Source of the DNA: Saprospiraceae bacterium
GTDB taxonomy: Bacteria > Bacteroidota > Bacteroidia > Chitinophagales > Saprospiraceae
Direction: 5' to 3'
Length of the DNA stretch: 64,000 nucleotides
Assembly (NCBI GenBank): GCA_020631235.1
Contig: JAHDHQ010000019.1
Location: forward strand, 22,013-86,012
Within the stretch, counting starts at the first letter, position 1. Every line of letters begins with the position of its first letter. A program made the translations under genes and the position numbers. Below are positions 23,382 to 35,116 of the stretch, piece after piece. The notes under the pieces were generated by a model. The model was not told the origin of the DNA. It did not search any database and was given only the letters and a program-made list of their open reading frames with translations.

Positions 23382-23801
23382 TTACTCTTGATAATCTCTT
23401 CTAGTAACTGTTTTGGTTGCCACTGGCATTTTCTGTGCTGCCAATCTCAATGCTTCATGTGCTACTTCTGATGGTACTCCATCAATTTCGAACATGATTG
23501 TTCCTGGTTTAACAACAGCTACGTAGTGATCTAAAGCTCCTTTACCTTTACCCATCCTTACCTCTAAAGGCTTTGATGTAATCGGTTTATCCGGAAAAAT
23601 TCTAATCCATACTTTTCCTTCTCTCTTCATATATCTAGTTAATGCAATCCTCGCCGCTTCAATCGTTCTATTTGTAATAAAACCAGCTTCCACTGACTTT
23701 AATCCAAATGATCCGAAAGCTACTGTGCTCCCTCTATGTGCAAGACCTTTATTCCGGCCTTTCTGCATTTTTCTATATTTCGTTCTTTTTGGCTGTAACA
23801 T
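23382..23801 (-). CDS. rplP: 50S ribosomal protein L16
   Basis: [36 protein letters not shown]. Confidence 0.97.
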   Translation of the reverse strand: MLQPKRTKYRKMQKGRNKGLAHRGSTVAFGSFGLKSVEAGFITNRTIEAARIALTRYMKREGKVWIRIFPDKPITSKPLEVRMGKGKGALDHYVAVVKPGTIMFEIDGVPSEVAHEALRLAAQKMPVATKTVTRRDYQE

Positions 23802-23857
23802 GCTCTAGAATATTTACTTACAAAAAAAGTTTTGCAAAGTTAATTGATTTTTAATTC

Positions 23858-24616
23858 CTATCTTCTATTATCTCTTCCTCTTCCTCCACCTCGGTTGTCT
23901 CTTCCTCTTCCTCTTCCTCCACCTCGGTTATCTCTTCCTCCTCCTTTAGTTCCTTTAGATTTCAATCCAACATTTGGAGACAAATCTCTTTTACCAAGTA
24001 CTTCACCTTTACATATCCACACCTTAATACCTATTAAACCGTAAACTGTAAGTGCTTCTTTAAGTGCATAGTCGATGTCTGCTCTAAAAGTATGCAATGG
24101 AGTTCTTCCATCTTTATACTCCTCAGAACGTGCCATCTCCGCACCATTTAATCTTCCACTGATTCTTACTTTTATCCCTTCTGCTCCTGCTCTCATCGTC
24201 GACTGAATCGCCATCTTAATAGCTCTTCTATAATTCATTCGAGATTCGATTTGCTTAGCAACAGATTCTGCAACGATAGCTGCATTTAATTCTGGCTTTC
24301 TAATCTCGATAATATTAATCTGAATATCTTTTCCAGTCAGCTTCTTTAACTCTTCTCTAATTCTATCTACTTCTGACCCACCTTTCCCGATAATAATTCC
24401 AGGTCTTGAAGTGTGAACAGTTACTGTAATTCGCTTAAGTGTTCTTTCAATAACCACTTTTGCGATACCGCTTTTGTTTACTCTTGCATGAATGTAGTTT
24501 CTAATTTTCTCATCTTTCACTACATTATCAGCGAAACCCTTATTTACGAACCAGCTAGAATCCCAGCCTTTAATTATTCCTAAACGATTACCTATTGGAT
24601 TTGTCTTTTGACCCAT
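23858..24616 (-). CDS. rpsC: 30S ribosomal protein S3 with C-terminal RGG-rich tail
   Basis: [31 protein letters not shown]-type KH motif; tail [28 protein letters not shown]. Confidence 0.97.
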   Translation of the reverse strand: MGQKTNPIGNRLGIIKGWDSSWFVNKGFADNVVKDEKIRNYIHARVNKSGIAKVVIERTLKRITVTVHTSRPGIIIGKGGSEVDRIREELKKLTGKDIQINIIEIRKPELNAAIVAESVAKQIESRMNYRRAIKMAIQSTMRAGAEGIKVRISGRLNGAEMARSEEYKDGRTPLHTFRADIDYALKEALTVYGLIGIKVWICKGEVLGKRDLSPNVGLKSKGTKGGGRDNRGGGRGRGRDNRGGGRGRDNRR

Positions 24617-24626
24617 TCCTTATTAT

Positions 24627-25019
24627 TTAGTCTTCTGAATTAGATTCTTCAACTTCAACTGGCTCATCAATCAAAGTTCTGTTTTCAACAACCACTGTTA
24701 CGTGATTCATTCTTTTTCTGATTCTGTGAGCTCTACCATGTGGAGCTGGTCTGAATCTTTTTAGCATAGATCCTTCGTCTACAAATGCTGTTTTTACAAC
24801 TAAGTCATAGTCATCAGCACTATAAGCCATATCGAGTTTATTTTCCCAATTTGCTACGGCAGATAAAAGTAGTTTTTCCAACCATTCTCCTGCTTCTTTC
24901 TTTGTAAACTTAAGGATGTTCAATGCATCCTCTACTGATTTTCCACGAATCGTATCCACCACCAATCTCATTTTACGAGCTGACATCGGGACACTTTTCA
25001 ATTTTGCTACTGCTTCCAT
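24627..25019 (-). CDS. rplV: 50S ribosomal protein L22
   Basis: VPMSARKMRLVVDTIRGKSVEDALNIL; RFRPAPHGRAHRIRKRMNHVTVVV. Confidence 0.97.
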   Translation of the reverse strand: MEAVAKLKSVPMSARKMRLVVDTIRGKSVEDALNILKFTKKEAGEWLEKLLLSAVANWENKLDMAYSADDYDLVVKTAFVDEGSMLKRFRPAPHGRAHRIRKRMNHVTVVVENRTLIDEPVEVEESNSED

Positions 25020-25040
25020 GATAGTTTATCAGTTTATCTA

Positions 25041-25304
25041 TTATCTGTTACCACTATGACCTTTATAGGTTCTAGTTGGTGAAAATTCACCTAATTTATG
25101 TCCAACCATTGTTTCTGTCACGTACACAGGCACAAATGTTCTCCCATTATGAACAGCTATGGTTAATCCAACCATATCAGGTATCACCATTGATGATCTT
25201 GACCAAGTTTTGATGACCGATTTTTTCTGACTATCCTTTGCTGCATAAACCTTTTTTATCAGTTTGTGATAAACGTAAGGTCCTTTTTTTATTGATCTTG
25301 CCAT
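25041..25304 (-). CDS. rpsS: 30S ribosomal protein S19
   Basis: [32 protein letters not shown]. Confidence 0.97.
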   Translation of the reverse strand: MARSIKKGPYVYHKLIKKVYAAKDSQKKSVIKTWSRSSMVIPDMVGLTIAVHNGRTFVPVYVTETMVGHKLGEFSPTRTYKGHSGNR

Positions 25305-25318
25305 AATTAAAAAACCGC

Positions 25319-26149
25319 CTATTTACTAGACTTTCGTTTTGATATAATCAATTTAGTTGAATACTTTTTATTATTTCTGGTCTTCTGACCTTTAGCCATT
25401 ACACCAGTTCTAGAACGTGGGTGACCACCAGAAGCTCTTCCTTCACCACCACCCATTGGGTGATCTACCGGGTTCATCGCAACACCTCTCACACGTGGTC
25501 TTCTTCCTTTCCATCTATTTCTTCCTGCTTTACCCATCACTTCTAAACCATGATCTGGATTACTAGTTGTACCAATGGTTGCTTTACAAACACCCAAAAT
25601 TTTTCTTACTTCACCTGAAGGCAATTTAATAACAACATACTTGCCTTCTCTACTCATAACTACCCCATAAGTTCCTGCACTTCTTGCCAAAGCTGCTCCT
25701 TTACCAGGTGTCATTTCAATAGCGTGAATCGAAGTTCCTAAAGGAATCTTGTTTAAAAACATGCTATGTCCAACTAAAGGCAAAGCCTTTTCTCCTGACA
25801 TTATACTATCGCCAACCGTAATTTTATCTGGTGCGATAATATATCTTTTCTCACCATCTTCATACTTCACTAAAGCGATATAACTAGATCTGTTAGGATC
25901 ATACTCAACCGTCATCACTTCAGCAGACATACCATCTTTATTACGCTTAAAATCAATGATACGGTATCTCCTTTTATGACCTCCTCCGACATTCCGAACA
26001 GTCATCTTTCCACTACTATTTCTTCCTCCTCTTTTTCTCAACCCTACAGTCAAAGACTTTTCAGGTTTAGATGCAGTAATCTCGCTAAAAGTATTCCCAA
26101 CGTGATGACGTGATCCAGGAGTAATAGGTTTATATTTTTTAACAGCCAT
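25319..26149 (-). CDS. rplB: 50S ribosomal protein L2
   Basis: [34 protein letters not shown]. Confidence 0.98.
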   Translation of the reverse strand: MAVKKYKPITPGSRHHVGNTFSEITASKPEKSLTVGLRKRGGRNSSGKMTVRNVGGGHKRRYRIIDFKRNKDGMSAEVMTVEYDPNRSSYIALVKYEDGEKRYIIAPDKITVGDSIMSGEKALPLVGHSMFLNKIPLGTSIHAIEMTPGKGAALARSAGTYGVVMSREGKYVVIKLPSGEVRKILGVCKATIGTTSNPDHGLEVMGKAGRNRWKGRRPRVRGVAMNPVDHPMGGGEGRASGGHPRSRTGVMAKGQKTRNNKKYSTKLIISKRKSSK

Positions 26150-26168
26150 TGCTAGTTGTTTTTACTGG

Positions 26169-26465
26169 TTATATATCTCCGAAGAAATCGATCTCATCTC
26201 CTTCAGATAGTGTTACAATTGCTTTCTTAAAAGCACTTACTCTTCCTTTAACCAAGCCAGATTTTGTATTTCTGACTTTAGCTTTAGCAGGCATTATAAT
26301 GGTATTTACAGACATAACGCTTACGCTGTACATGTCTTGTACTGCCTTCTTAATTTCTACTTTGTTAGCCTTTTTATTGACTACGAAACTATATTGTCCT
26401 AATTTATCTGAAAGTCTTTCAGACTTTTCAGAAATAATGGGCTTTATTAAAATCTGTTTATCCAT
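26169..26465 (-). CDS. rplW: 50S ribosomal protein L23
   Basis: ILIKPIISEKSERLSDKLGQYSFVVNKKANKVEIKKAV. Confidence 0.95.
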   Translation of the reverse strand: MDKQILIKPIISEKSERLSDKLGQYSFVVNKKANKVEIKKAVQDMYSVSVMSVNTIIMPAKAKVRNTKSGLVKGRVSAFKKAIVTLSEGDEIDFFGDI

Positions 26466-26476
26466 AATCTCTATGT

Positions 26477-27103
26477 TTAAGCCATTGATTTTTTAAGTGT
26501 GTCAATAGCGCCGGCAGCAATTATCACCTGGTTTGCATGAAGAATATCATAAGTTGACACCTCATTTATATGTTTTACAGCTGCTTTGGGTACATTTCTA
26601 GAAGACAAGTATACATTTTGATCATAGTCATTTAAAATGTATAATGATTTGCTTGACCCTGCTTCAACACTATTTAAGAAACCAATATATTGCTTCGTTT
26701 GTGGTTTTTCGAAAGTGAAATCTTCCACTACCTTAAATCCACCATTTTTGATTTTCATCGCATACGCCGACTGTCTAGCCAACTTACTTACTTTTCTGTT
26801 TAACTTTACAGAGTAAGTTCTTGGACGAGGTCCAAACATTCTTCCTCCTCCACGATATAAAGGGTTCTTCATAGAACCTGCTCTCGCAGTACCTGTTCCC
26901 TTTTGCTTTTTAATCTTTTTAGTAGATCCAGCAATTTCACCTCTTTCTTTTGCCTTGTGCGTCCCTTGTCTTTGGTTTGCCAAGTATGATTTTACAGCTA
27001 GATATACAGCATGCTCATTCGGTTCTATGCCAAAAATATCGTCTGGCAAATCAATCGAGCTCCCTGTAGCCTTCCCGTTAATATTTAATATATCGATTTT
27101 CAT
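26477..27103 (-). CDS. rplD: 50S ribosomal protein L4
   Basis: MKIDILNINGKATG; KQKGTGTARAGSMKNPLYRGGGRMFGPRPR; internal start preferred over 27121, which would overlap rplC. Confidence 0.94.
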   Translation of the reverse strand: MKIDILNINGKATGSSIDLPDDIFGIEPNEHAVYLAVKSYLANQRQGTHKAKERGEIAGSTKKIKKQKGTGTARAGSMKNPLYRGGGRMFGPRPRTYSVKLNRKVSKLARQSAYAMKIKNGGFKVVEDFTFEKPQTKQYIGFLNSVEAGSSKSLYILNDYDQNVYLSSRNVPKAAVKHINEVSTYDILHANQVIIAAGAIDTLKKSMA

Positions 27104-27110
27104 GCTGAAT

Positions 27111-27731
27111 CTATTTTTCAATAATTACGTAAGAACCTTTATGGCCAGGAATTGCGCCTGAAATCAAAAGCAAATTCTTATCTGTAAATATTTTAACCAC
27201 TTTTAAATTTTTCATCTTGACTCTTCTACCTCCATCTCTACCACCCATTCTCATACCTTTAACTACTTTCGCAGGATAAGATGCTGCACCTATTGATCCT
27301 GGTGCTCTTGATCTATTGTGCTGACCATGAGTTGCGTCATTAACTCCTCGGAAACCATGTCTTTTAACAACACCCTGGAATCCTTTTCCTTTAGAAGTAC
27401 CTATGGCGTTAACAGAATCACCTTCCGCAAAAACATCCTCGATGGTGATTTCTTCACCCACATTCTTCCCAATAGAACAATCACGAAACTCAACCAGCTT
27501 GCTTTTCGGCGATACACCAGCCTTTTCAAAATGCTTTAGCAATGGCTTTGTTGTGTTTTTTTCTTTTTTCTCCCCATAACCAACCTGTATGGCATTGTAG
27601 CCATCAGAGTCCTCATCTTTAACTTGAGTGACAACGTTTGGTAGAGCTTCAACTACAGTACAAGCGATATTTGTACCATCTTCATTGAAGATGCTCGTCA
27701 TACCAATCTTTTTACCAATTAGTCCGTTCAT
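27111..27731 (-). CDS. rplC: 50S ribosomal protein L3
   Basis: [34 protein letters not shown]. Confidence 0.97.
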   Translation of the reverse strand: MNGLIGKKIGMTSIFNEDGTNIACTVVEALPNVVTQVKDEDSDGYNAIQVGYGEKKEKNTTKPLLKHFEKAGVSPKSKLVEFRDCSIGKNVGEEITIEDVFAEGDSVNAIGTSKGKGFQGVVKRHGFRGVNDATHGQHNRSRAPGSIGAASYPAKVVKGMRMGGRDGGRRVKMKNLKVVKIFTDKNLLLISGAIPGHKGSYVIIEK

Positions 27732-27824
27732 TACATCTTATATTTATCATACTTCTATATTAACCAGCACAATGAGTGCCAATTAAAAGTAAGTATCAAA
27801 TTTCAAAAAACTAATTCTTAATAA

Positions 27825-28133
27825 TTAGGTGAGTTTAACCTGAATATCTACACCACTCGGCAACTCTAACTTAGATAGAGCATCTACCGTTTTTTGAGTA
27901 GGCGTAAAAATTTCGATTAATCGTTTGTGCGTGCGCAATTGGAACTGCTCCCGAGACTTTTTGTTTACGTGCGGAGATTTCAGCACTGTATAAACTTCTT
28001 TGTCTGTGGGTAGCGGAATCGGTCCCGATATTACGGCGCCACTATTTCTCACCGTCTTCACGATCTTCTCCGTGCTTTTATCAACCAAATTGTGGTCGTA
28101 AGAACGTAGTTTAATCCTGATTTTTTGATTCAT
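27825..28133 (-). CDS. rpsJ: 30S ribosomal protein S10
   Basis: [52 protein letters not shown]. Confidence 0.97.
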   Translation of the reverse strand: MNQKIRIKLRSYDHNLVDKSTEKIVKTVRNSGAVISGPIPLPTDKEVYTVLKSPHVNKKSREQFQLRTHKRLIEIFTPTQKTVDALSKLELPSGVDIQVKLT

Positions 28134-28162
28134 AACCCAGTTATCAATTTCTTAATAGGGTG

Positions 28163-28193
28163 CAAAAGTACCCTTTTTATTATTAAATACAAA
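28163..28193 (-). promoter_or_regulatory. predicted Bacteroidetes-type promoter for the S10 operon
   Basis: Minus strand TTTG-N19-TACTTTTG, exact match to the TTTG/TAnnTTTG sigma-A consensus, in the fusA-rpsJ gap. Confidence 0.75.
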
Positions 28194-28203
28194 TATTATC
28201 TTA

Positions 28204-30339
28204 CTAAACATTTACTTCTCCACGAGCTTTCTCGATAACTTCTTTCGCAACTCCTTGTGGAGCTGGAGAAAAGTGAGAAAATTCCATGGTACTGCTAGCT
28301 CTTCCTGAAGTAATAGTTCTAAGTTCAGTTACATAACCAAACATATTAGCTAAAGGAACTTCAGCAGTAATTTGTACAGCTCCTCCACCCTTAGGCTCTT
28401 GACCTTTAGGCATTCCTCTTCTTCTATTTAAATCACCAATCACGGATCCTGTATATTCTTCTGGAGAAATAACCTCTAGTTTCATAATAGGCTCTAGTAA
28501 TACTGGCTTAGCTTTCGAGGCAGCTGCTTTAAAACCTTCCTTTGCACAAAGTTCAAAGGCAATAGGCTTAGAATCCACTGCGTGAGTAGATCCATCATAT
28601 AGTTCTACTTTCATGCTGTCAATATTGTATCCAGCAAGGACACCATTGTTCATCATGGAATTAAAACCTTTTACAATTGAAGGGAAAAATTCTTTTGGAA
28701 TAGATCCTCCAAATATTTTATTTACAAACTGTAATTTAACCTTACCATTTTTGAAATCATCGCTATCAAGAAATTCTTGATCCGCTGGTCCAAGTTTAAA
28801 AGCCATTTGTGCAAATAATCCTGATCCACCTGATTGCTTTTTCAATCTTTCAGTGTGATCTACTTCCATAGTAAGAGCCTCTTTATACGTTACCTGAGGC
28901 TCACCCTGGTTGCACTCCACTTTAAACTCTCTCTTTAATCTATCTACAATAATCTCTAAGTGAAGCTCTCCCATACCAGACACAATGGTTTGGTTTGTGT
29001 CTTCATTGTATCTTACTTGGAATGTTGGATCTTCTTCCGCTAATTTAGCCAAAGCCATACCCAATTTATCCATATCTTTCTGACTCTTAGGTTCGATCGC
29101 CACACCTATCACTGGGTCAGGGAACACCATAGACTCAAGTTCGATTGGAAATCCTTCTTGACTAAGTGTATCACCTGTACGAATGTCCTTAAACCCTACT
29201 CCTGCAGCAATATCTCCTGCTTCTACCCTTTCAATGGCATTTTGCTTATTGGAGTGCATTTGGAATAATCTAGAAATTCTTTCTTTCTTACCTGTTCTAT
29301 TATTGAGTATGTAAGATCCAGCAGGCAAAGCTCCAGAATATACTCTAAAGAATGCTAATCTACCTACATAAGGATCTGTTGCAATCTTAAATGCTAATGC
29401 TACAAAAGGCTCTGAAGAATCTGCTTTTACAGTAACTTCTTTTTCTGTATCCGGATTAGTTCCTGTTGTAGATCCTATATCAACTGGCGATGGCAAAAAC
29501 GCACATACTGCATCCAATACAGCTTGTACTCCTTTGTTTTTAAAGGCCGAACCGCACATCATCGGCACGAATTTATTATCTAATACTGCTCCACGAACAG
29601 CATTGATCATTTCTTGCTCAGTAATTGAATCAGGATCTTCAAAAAACTTCTCCATTAATGATTCATCATATTCTGCAATAGCTTCTAATAGAGTCTCTCT
29701 CCATTTCAGCACATCGTCTTTAAGGTCGTCAGGAATAGGGATTTCAGTAAAAGTCATCCCCATATCAGCTTCATTCCAAACGATGGCTTTATTGGTGATT
29801 AAATCAACCACACCTTTAAAGTTCTCTTCTGCTCCGATAGGTACTTGCAAAGGAATAGACTCAGATCCTAATTTTTCTTTTACATCTTTGACCACTTCGA
29901 AGAAGTTAGCACCCTGACGGTCCATTTTGTTTACAAAACCGATTCTAGGTACATTATAATTATCTGCTAATCGCCAATTTGTTTCTGATTGAGGCTCTAC
30001 ACCACTTACTGCGCAGAATAAGAAAACTAAACCATCTAATACTCTTAATGATCTATTTACTTCTACCGTAAAATCCACGTGACCTGGAGTATCAATGATA
30101 TTCATTGGATAGTCTTGGTCTTTCCACTTCCAATTTGTTTTAGTCGCTGCAGATGTAATAGTAATACCTCTCTCTTGCTCTTGCTCCATCCAATCCATGG
30201 TTGCTGCACCATCGTGAACTTCACCAATCTTGTGACTTAAACCAGTGTAATACAATACACGCTCTGTCGTGGTTGTTTTCCCTGCATCAATGTGAGCAGC
30301 GATTCCGATGTTTCTAGTAAACTTTAAATCTGTAGCCAT
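28204..30339 (-). CDS. fusA: elongation factor G
   Basis: [25 protein letters not shown]; full length 711 aa. Confidence 0.98.
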   Translation of the reverse strand: MATDLKFTRNIGIAAHIDAGKTTTTERVLYYTGLSHKIGEVHDGAATMDWMEQEQERGITITSAATKTNWKWKDQDYPMNIIDTPGHVDFTVEVNRSLRVLDGLVFLFCAVSGVEPQSETNWRLADNYNVPRIGFVNKMDRQGANFFEVVKDVKEKLGSESIPLQVPIGAEENFKGVVDLITNKAIVWNEADMGMTFTEIPIPDDLKDDVLKWRETLLEAIAEYDESLMEKFFEDPDSITEQEMINAVRGAVLDNKFVPMMCGSAFKNKGVQAVLDAVCAFLPSPVDIGSTTGTNPDTEKEVTVKADSSEPFVALAFKIATDPYVGRLAFFRVYSGALPAGSYILNNRTGKKERISRLFQMHSNKQNAIERVEAGDIAAGVGFKDIRTGDTLSQEGFPIELESMVFPDPVIGVAIEPKSQKDMDKLGMALAKLAEEDPTFQVRYNEDTNQTIVSGMGELHLEIIVDRLKREFKVECNQGEPQVTYKEALTMEVDHTERLKKQSGGSGLFAQMAFKLGPADQEFLDSDDFKNGKVKLQFVNKIFGGSIPKEFFPSIVKGFNSMMNNGVLAGYNIDSMKVELYDGSTHAVDSKPIAFELCAKEGFKAAASKAKPVLLEPIMKLEVISPEEYTGSVIGDLNRRRGMPKGQEPKGGGAVQITAEVPLANMFGYVTELRTITSGRASSTMEFSHFSPAPQGVAKEVIEKARGEVNV

Positions 30340-30371
30340 TTTTATGTCTGATTGTTATTATAGTAATGTTT

Positions 30372-30839
30372 TTAAGCTCTAAAGTGAGCGAATGCCCGGT
30401 TAGCCTCGGCCATTCTGTGTGTATCTTCTTTTTTCTTAACGCTTGCTCCTTCACCTTTGCTTGCTGCAATGATTTCAGCTGCTAGTTTTTCTGCCATACC
30501 TTTGCCAGAACGCAATCTTGCATATTTCACCATCCACTTCATTGCAATGGATAGTTTTCTACTTGCTCTAATTTCAGTAGGAATTTGAAAGGTAGCCCCT
30601 CCAACTCTTCTACTTCTCACCTCAACCTGAGGAGTCACATTTGAAACTGCTACTTTCCAAGCTTCCAAAGGGTTTTCTTCACCTTTAGTTTTCATTAGCT
30701 CCATAGCATCATAAAATATTTTGTAGGCCGTAGCTTTTTTTCCACTCCACATCATGTTATTAACAAATTGTGTTACCATGATATCGTTAAATACCGGATC
30801 TGGTTGTATGATGCGCTTTTTCGGCTTTCTTTTTCTCAT
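30372..30839 (-). CDS. rpsG: 30S ribosomal protein S7
   Basis: [38 protein letters not shown]. Confidence 0.97.
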   Translation of the reverse strand: MRKRKPKKRIIQPDPVFNDIMVTQFVNNMMWSGKKATAYKIFYDAMELMKTKGEENPLEAWKVAVSNVTPQVEVRSRRVGGATFQIPTEIRASRKLSIAMKWMVKYARLRSGKGMAEKLAAEIIAASKGEGASVKKKEDTHRMAEANRAFAHFRA

Positions 30840-30863
30840 GTTCGTAGTTTAAAATGTGAGATT

Positions 30864-31238
30864 TTATTTCTTAGGTCTTTTTGTTCCGTATTTAGATCTA
30901 CTTTGTAATCGATCAGTAACACCTGCAGTATCAAGAGCTCCTCTAACGATAGTATATCTTACCCCGGGCAAATCTTTTACTCTTCCACCTCTTAATAAAA
31001 CAATAGAGTGTTCTTGCAAGTTATGACCTTCACCAGGAATATAGGCGATCACTTCGATACCGTTTGTCAATCTAACCTTAGCTACTTTTCTTAATGCTGA
31101 GTTAGGCTTCTTTGGTGTAGTGGTATATACTCTAGTACATACTCCTCTTTTCTGAGGACTACCTTCTAAGGCTCTTGATTTACTCTTAGTGATAATCTTC
31201 TTTCTTCCTTTATTTACCAACTGGTTGATTGTAGGCAT
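30864..31238 (-). CDS. rpsL: 30S ribosomal protein S12
   Basis: [45 protein letters not shown]. Confidence 0.98.
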   Translation of the reverse strand: MPTINQLVNKGRKKIITKSKSRALEGSPQKRGVCTRVYTTTPKKPNSALRKVAKVRLTNGIEVIAYIPGEGHNLQEHSIVLLRGGRVKDLPGVRYTIVRGALDTAGVTDRLQSRSKYGTKRPKK

Positions 31239-31287
31239 ATCTTTACATTATAATATAACAAAATTAACCCCTTTTAAAAAGAGACTG

Positions 31288-31318
31288 CAAAAGTAAGACT
31301 ATTTTTGGGTTTAGCAAG
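31288..31318 (-). promoter_or_regulatory. predicted Bacteroidetes-type promoter for the str (rpsL-rpsG-fusA) operon
   Basis: Minus strand CTTG-N19-TACTTTTG upstream of rpsL. Confidence 0.68.
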
Positions 31319-31336
31319 TGCAAAAGGTAAATATAT

Positions 31337-31789
31337 ATGGTAAATAATAAAATAAATATTAGAGCTGCTGAATATCAGGACATTCCAGCCATCTATGAGA
31401 TGGTCATTGGATTAGCTAAATATGAAAAAGAACCAGATGCAGTAACGGCTAGTATAGCCACTTATCAATCATCATTTAAACAAGACTGGTGGTCTTCAGA
31501 AGTAGCAACATTGGACCAAAAGATCATAGGCATGACTATTTTTTATAGATCATTTTCTACATGGAAAGGTAAGATGATGTATTTAGAGGATTTTTTTGTC
31601 GATCCTAATTACCGACAACTGGGTGTGGGCGAGCAATTATTTAAATCGTTTTTAGATAGGGCGAAAGAGGAGGAATGTGTCTTGGTCAAATGGCAAGTTT
31701 TAGATTGGAATGAGCCAGCGCTCAAATTTTACAAGAAAATGGAAGCTGAAATTCAAAAAGAATGGTGGAATGGCATAATTAGGTTTTAA
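31337..31789 (+). CDS. GNAT family N-acetyltransferase (diamine acetyltransferase-like)
   Basis: IRAAEYQDIPAIYEMVIGLAKYEK; YLEDFFVDPNYRQLGVGEQLF. Confidence 0.9.
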   Translation: MVNNKINIRAAEYQDIPAIYEMVIGLAKYEKEPDAVTASIATYQSSFKQDWWSSEVATLDQKIIGMTIFYRSFSTWKGKMMYLEDFFVDPNYRQLGVGEQLFKSFLDRAKEEECVLVKWQVLDWNEPALKFYKKMEAEIQKEWWNGIIRF

Positions 31790-31817
31790 TTAAATTATCT
31801 CGACATTGGACAAAAAC

Positions 31818-32804
31818 TTAAGCATCTCTATTTATAAGAAAATCGGCAAAATTTATTAAATCTACTTTTTGTGCATGATCCTCTACTTTTACGGCTTCTA
31901 AGTGTGACAATGCTAATGATTTATACTCATTCATTAATTCATTAGCATACACTTTTACCATGGATTCGTCAAAAAGATTGGTTACGGCATTTATTTTTTC
32001 ATTTTGTTCAATGTCGGATACTTTGTACAGACGGCTTAATTCTGCTGATAACTTGCTGGGAAGTAACTCCATTGCTTTTAGGTACAAATAGGTCTTTTTA
32101 TTTTGAAGAATATCACCTCCAATGCGTTTACCTACTTTCGCTTTTTCGCCATAAGTGTCTAATAAGTCATCTTGAATTTGAAAAGCAATGCCAATATTTT
32201 TCCCAAATTCATACAGATGATATTGATTGCGGCCAGAGGCTCCATTTGCCAGAGCTCCCAATTGCATAGACGCTCCAAGCAAGACAGATGTTTTCCACTC
32301 AACCATTTGGATATAATCCGAAATAGTCACTTTCTCCGCTTTTTCAAAATCAATATCCATTTGCTGTCCTTTACAAACTTCTTCTGCCATTCGGTTAAAA
32401 ATTTCAAGTGCTTCACTTGTAATAATCGGATCATCCGTTTGCAACAATTGGTATGCTTTTATTAGGGCCATGTCTCCTGATAAAATAGCCACATTTGTGT
32501 TGTATTTTTTGTGGACGGTAGCTTTACCTCTACGCCAATCGGCTTCATCCATAATATCATCATGCATCAAAGTGAAATTATGAAAGATTTCTACTGCCGA
32601 ACCAAAATTAGAAACTGTGGTGTTGTGCTCGCCAAATAAAGATGCGGCTGCATGAACGAGTACTGGTCGAACTCTTTTACCTCCAATGCCCAAAATGTAA
32701 TCAATAGGCTCGTATAAACTTGAAGGATGCTGAGGCCAACTTAATGTAAGCATATCCTTCTTTACTTGTTTAAATTCTTTGTCCAAAAATGATGATTTAA
32801 TCAC
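31818..32804 (-). CDS. polyprenyl (isoprenyl) diphosphate synthase
   Basis: LGIGGKRVRPVLV; LMHDDIMDEADWRRGK; FQIQDDLLDTYG. Confidence 0.93.
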   Translation of the reverse strand: MIKSSFLDKEFKQVKKDMLTLSWPQHPSSLYEPIDYILGIGGKRVRPVLVHAAASLFGEHNTTVSNFGSAVEIFHNFTLMHDDIMDEADWRRGKATVHKKYNTNVAILSGDMALIKAYQLLQTDDPIITSEALEIFNRMAEEVCKGQQMDIDFEKAEKVTISDYIQMVEWKTSVLLGASMQLGALANGASGRNQYHLYEFGKNIGIAFQIQDDLLDTYGEKAKVGKRIGGDILQNKKTYLYLKAMELLPSKLSAELSRLYKVSDIEQNEKINAVTNLFDESMVKVYANELMNEYKSLALSHLEAVKVEDHAQKVDLINFADFLINRDA

Positions 32805-32984
32805 AGCTACATATTAAGCCTCAAAGGTAATCAAGGCAAAAAGAATATTGGGTTCTTCTATTTAAATTTAGTCAGCTAAATTGCAATTTCTCTTAAATTT
32901 TCCATTATATACTATTAAAGCAATCCTATTTCATTATCTTCCGCCATTCAAAAATCAAATCTTTCTAATTTAAATTTATAGCGA

Positions 32985-34439
32985 ATGAAAAAAGTTTTAC
33001 TATTAAGTACATTTTTCTGTTTTGCCTTATTGGGATTTAATCTAAATGCACAAATGGCTGACGGAAGTTTTTCTCCTAATTTCGAAGCTCCGGATATCGA
33101 TGGAAACATGCATAATCTTTATGATGTTTTAAAGGAGGACAAAAAAGTTATTCTTGATTTCGGAACTACTTGGTGTGGACCATGTTGGTCTTACCACACA
33201 AGTGGAGTTTTAGAAGAACTATATGATACATATGGACCTGAAGGAACAGATGAGTTAAGAATTTTCATGTTGGAGTCAGATGATTCTACGACTGCTGAAG
33301 ATTTAGCAGGTACTGGATCAAACACTGCTGGAGACTGGATTACTGGAACACATTATCCGATTATAGATAATGCTGAGTCAATTGCTAGAGACTTTGAAGT
33401 GGCTTACTACCCGACTATGTACACTGTATGTGGAGATGGCAAAATATATGAGTCAGGACAAATATCGGCTCAAGCCCATGCTGATCTTTTCATGGCAATG
33501 GATTGTCAACGATTAGAAGAATCGGTTGGAGTTGCCTCAAGAGGTGATATTTCTATCTGTGATGGCGATGTTTCTGTCACCGTGGATATTTTAAATTCTG
33601 GCTCAGCAGATTTAACATCTGCCAGCATTGTATTAGATGGATGTTCTAACTGTCCAATGACTCAAGACTGGACTGGTTCATTAAGTTATTTAGAAGGTGG
33701 TTCTGTAGATTTTATTGGTGTTGAAGCTGAAGAAGGAACAACGACTTTAACGTATACTGCATATCCAGGTGGGAGCACAGATGCAACTGATATGGTGAAT
33801 CAGAATGTGACTGTAGGAGCTGTTACAGCATTACAAGACTGGAAAATGGTATATAGTGCAGATTGTTGGCCAGTAGAAACTACATGGACTGTAGCTGATG
33901 ACCAAGGCAATATTTTTGCTGCTGGGGGGCCATATGACCAATCATTAGCACAAACGACAATCGAAGAAGAATTTAGTTTGCCAACTACTGGATGTTTTAT
34001 ATTTACTGTATTTGACTCATATGGTGATGGATTTAACGGTACATCTGCTGGATGTCCTGTAAACGGATCTATGATTGTTACTACGGATGCTGGTAATATT
34101 ATTGACATTGATGGTACAACTATCTTTTCTGTTTTAGCTGGTAATGCAGATGTAGTGGAGATGGTAAACAATGATGATCTTGATCTTGCATCAACTATTA
34201 GCATTGCGCCAAACCCGGCTACTGATATGTTCCAAGTTACTGTGTCTGATGTGAGCGTTTCTCAAATGAGCATTAACGTAATTGACATTGTTGGAAAATC
34301 AGTTTACAGAGCAAATGTAGGTGCGGTGAATGGTACTTACTCTGAGCGATTAAATGTTACTGATTTTGCATCAGGAGTTTACTCTGTAGTTATTACTATG
34401 GATGATGAAACAATTGTGAAAAAAGTTATGGTTGACTAA
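32985..34439 (+). CDS. secreted thioredoxin/redoxin-domain protein with T9SS C-terminal sorting domain
   Basis: Signal peptide; LDFGTTWCGPCWSYH; C-terminal SIAPNPATDMFQVTVSD...GVYSVVITMDDETIVKKVMVD. Confidence 0.88.
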   Translation: MKKVLLLSTFFCFALLGFNLNAQMADGSFSPNFEAPDIDGNMHNLYDVLKEDKKVILDFGTTWCGPCWSYHTSGVLEELYDTYGPEGTDELRIFMLESDDSTTAEDLAGTGSNTAGDWITGTHYPIIDNAESIARDFEVAYYPTMYTVCGDGKIYESGQISAQAHADLFMAMDCQRLEESVGVASRGDISICDGDVSVTVDILNSGSADLTSASIVLDGCSNCPMTQDWTGSLSYLEGGSVDFIGVEAEEGTTTLTYTAYPGGSTDATDMVNQNVTVGAVTALQDWKMVYSADCWPVETTWTVADDQGNIFAAGGPYDQSLAQTTIEEEFSLPTTGCFIFTVFDSYGDGFNGTSAGCPVNGSMIVTTDAGNIIDIDGTTIFSVLAGNADVVEMVNNDDLDLASTISIAPNPATDMFQVTVSDVSVSQMSINVIDIVGKSVYRANVGAVNGTYSERLNVTDFASGVYSVVITMDDETIVKKVMVD

Positions 34440-34461
34440 TTAAATAGTCCCTTTAAATACA

Positions 34462-34502
34462 TAAAAAATGTCATGTCTGTGTTTCAGACATGACATTTTT
34501 TA
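34462..34502 (+). terminator. intrinsic terminator
   Basis: AAAAATGTCATGTCTG-TGTTT-CAGACATGACATTTTT near-perfect hairpin. Confidence 0.85.
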
Positions 34503-34536
34503 TTTTTACACGTCTTAATGAGGATTAAAAAAAATT

Positions 34537-35115
34537 ATGAATAAAATATTGCTCAGCTTTTGTTTTCTTTTTTCAATGTTAGTCCAAACATATGCGCAAT
34601 CTTCCTTGCGATGTCGAACTGGACACATTTACATTAAGTCCACGAATGCCATCATGAATTTAGAAGCGAATAATTACCAGGTTCAAAGCACGCTTAATAA
34701 AGAGCAAGGTGATATCACTTTTATAGGTTTAAGTAAAAGTTTTGAGTGGGAAAAAGGAGCATTAGATCAGATTTTCGCTAGTGATCAATTTGATATATCT
34801 CAGTATCCGAAGTTTACTTATGAAGGAACTATCACCAACATTGAACAAATAGATTTTAGTGCTGAGGGGAGTTACCACGCTGACATTGATGGTTATCTAA
34901 TGATAGGTGATGCTAAACGAAGAACCAAAGCCACAGCCATCTTGATTGTTGCTGCCGATCTGAGTGTCTCTGGAAAATCTGACATTAGCTTTAACATAGA
35001 GCAAGTGAATGTAGATAAAATAAATGCCCTATTAAAAAGCAAGACAGGAGCCGATATGGAGCGATTAAAAATATCTGAAAAAATAACTGTTAAAGCTAAT
35101 TTTAACTACCGCTAA
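34537..35115 (+). CDS. YceI family protein
   Basis: Signal peptide, SSLRCRTGHIYIKSTNAIMNLEANNYQVQSTLN...; YPKFTYEGTI; DGYLMIGDAKR. Confidence 0.7.
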   Translation: MNKILLSFCFLFSMLVQTYAQSSLRCRTGHIYIKSTNAIMNLEANNYQVQSTLNKEQGDITFIGLSKSFEWEKGALDQIFASDQFDISQYPKFTYEGTITNIEQIDFSAEGSYHADIDGYLMIGDAKRRTKATAILIVAADLSVSGKSDISFNIEQVNVDKINALLKSKTGADMERLKISEKITVKANFNYR

Positions 35116-35116
35116 C

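Noticed and set aside
23844-24044. 66-aa Leu/Pro-rich plus-strand ORF
   Set aside because: Antisense of the RGG-encoding tract of rpsC
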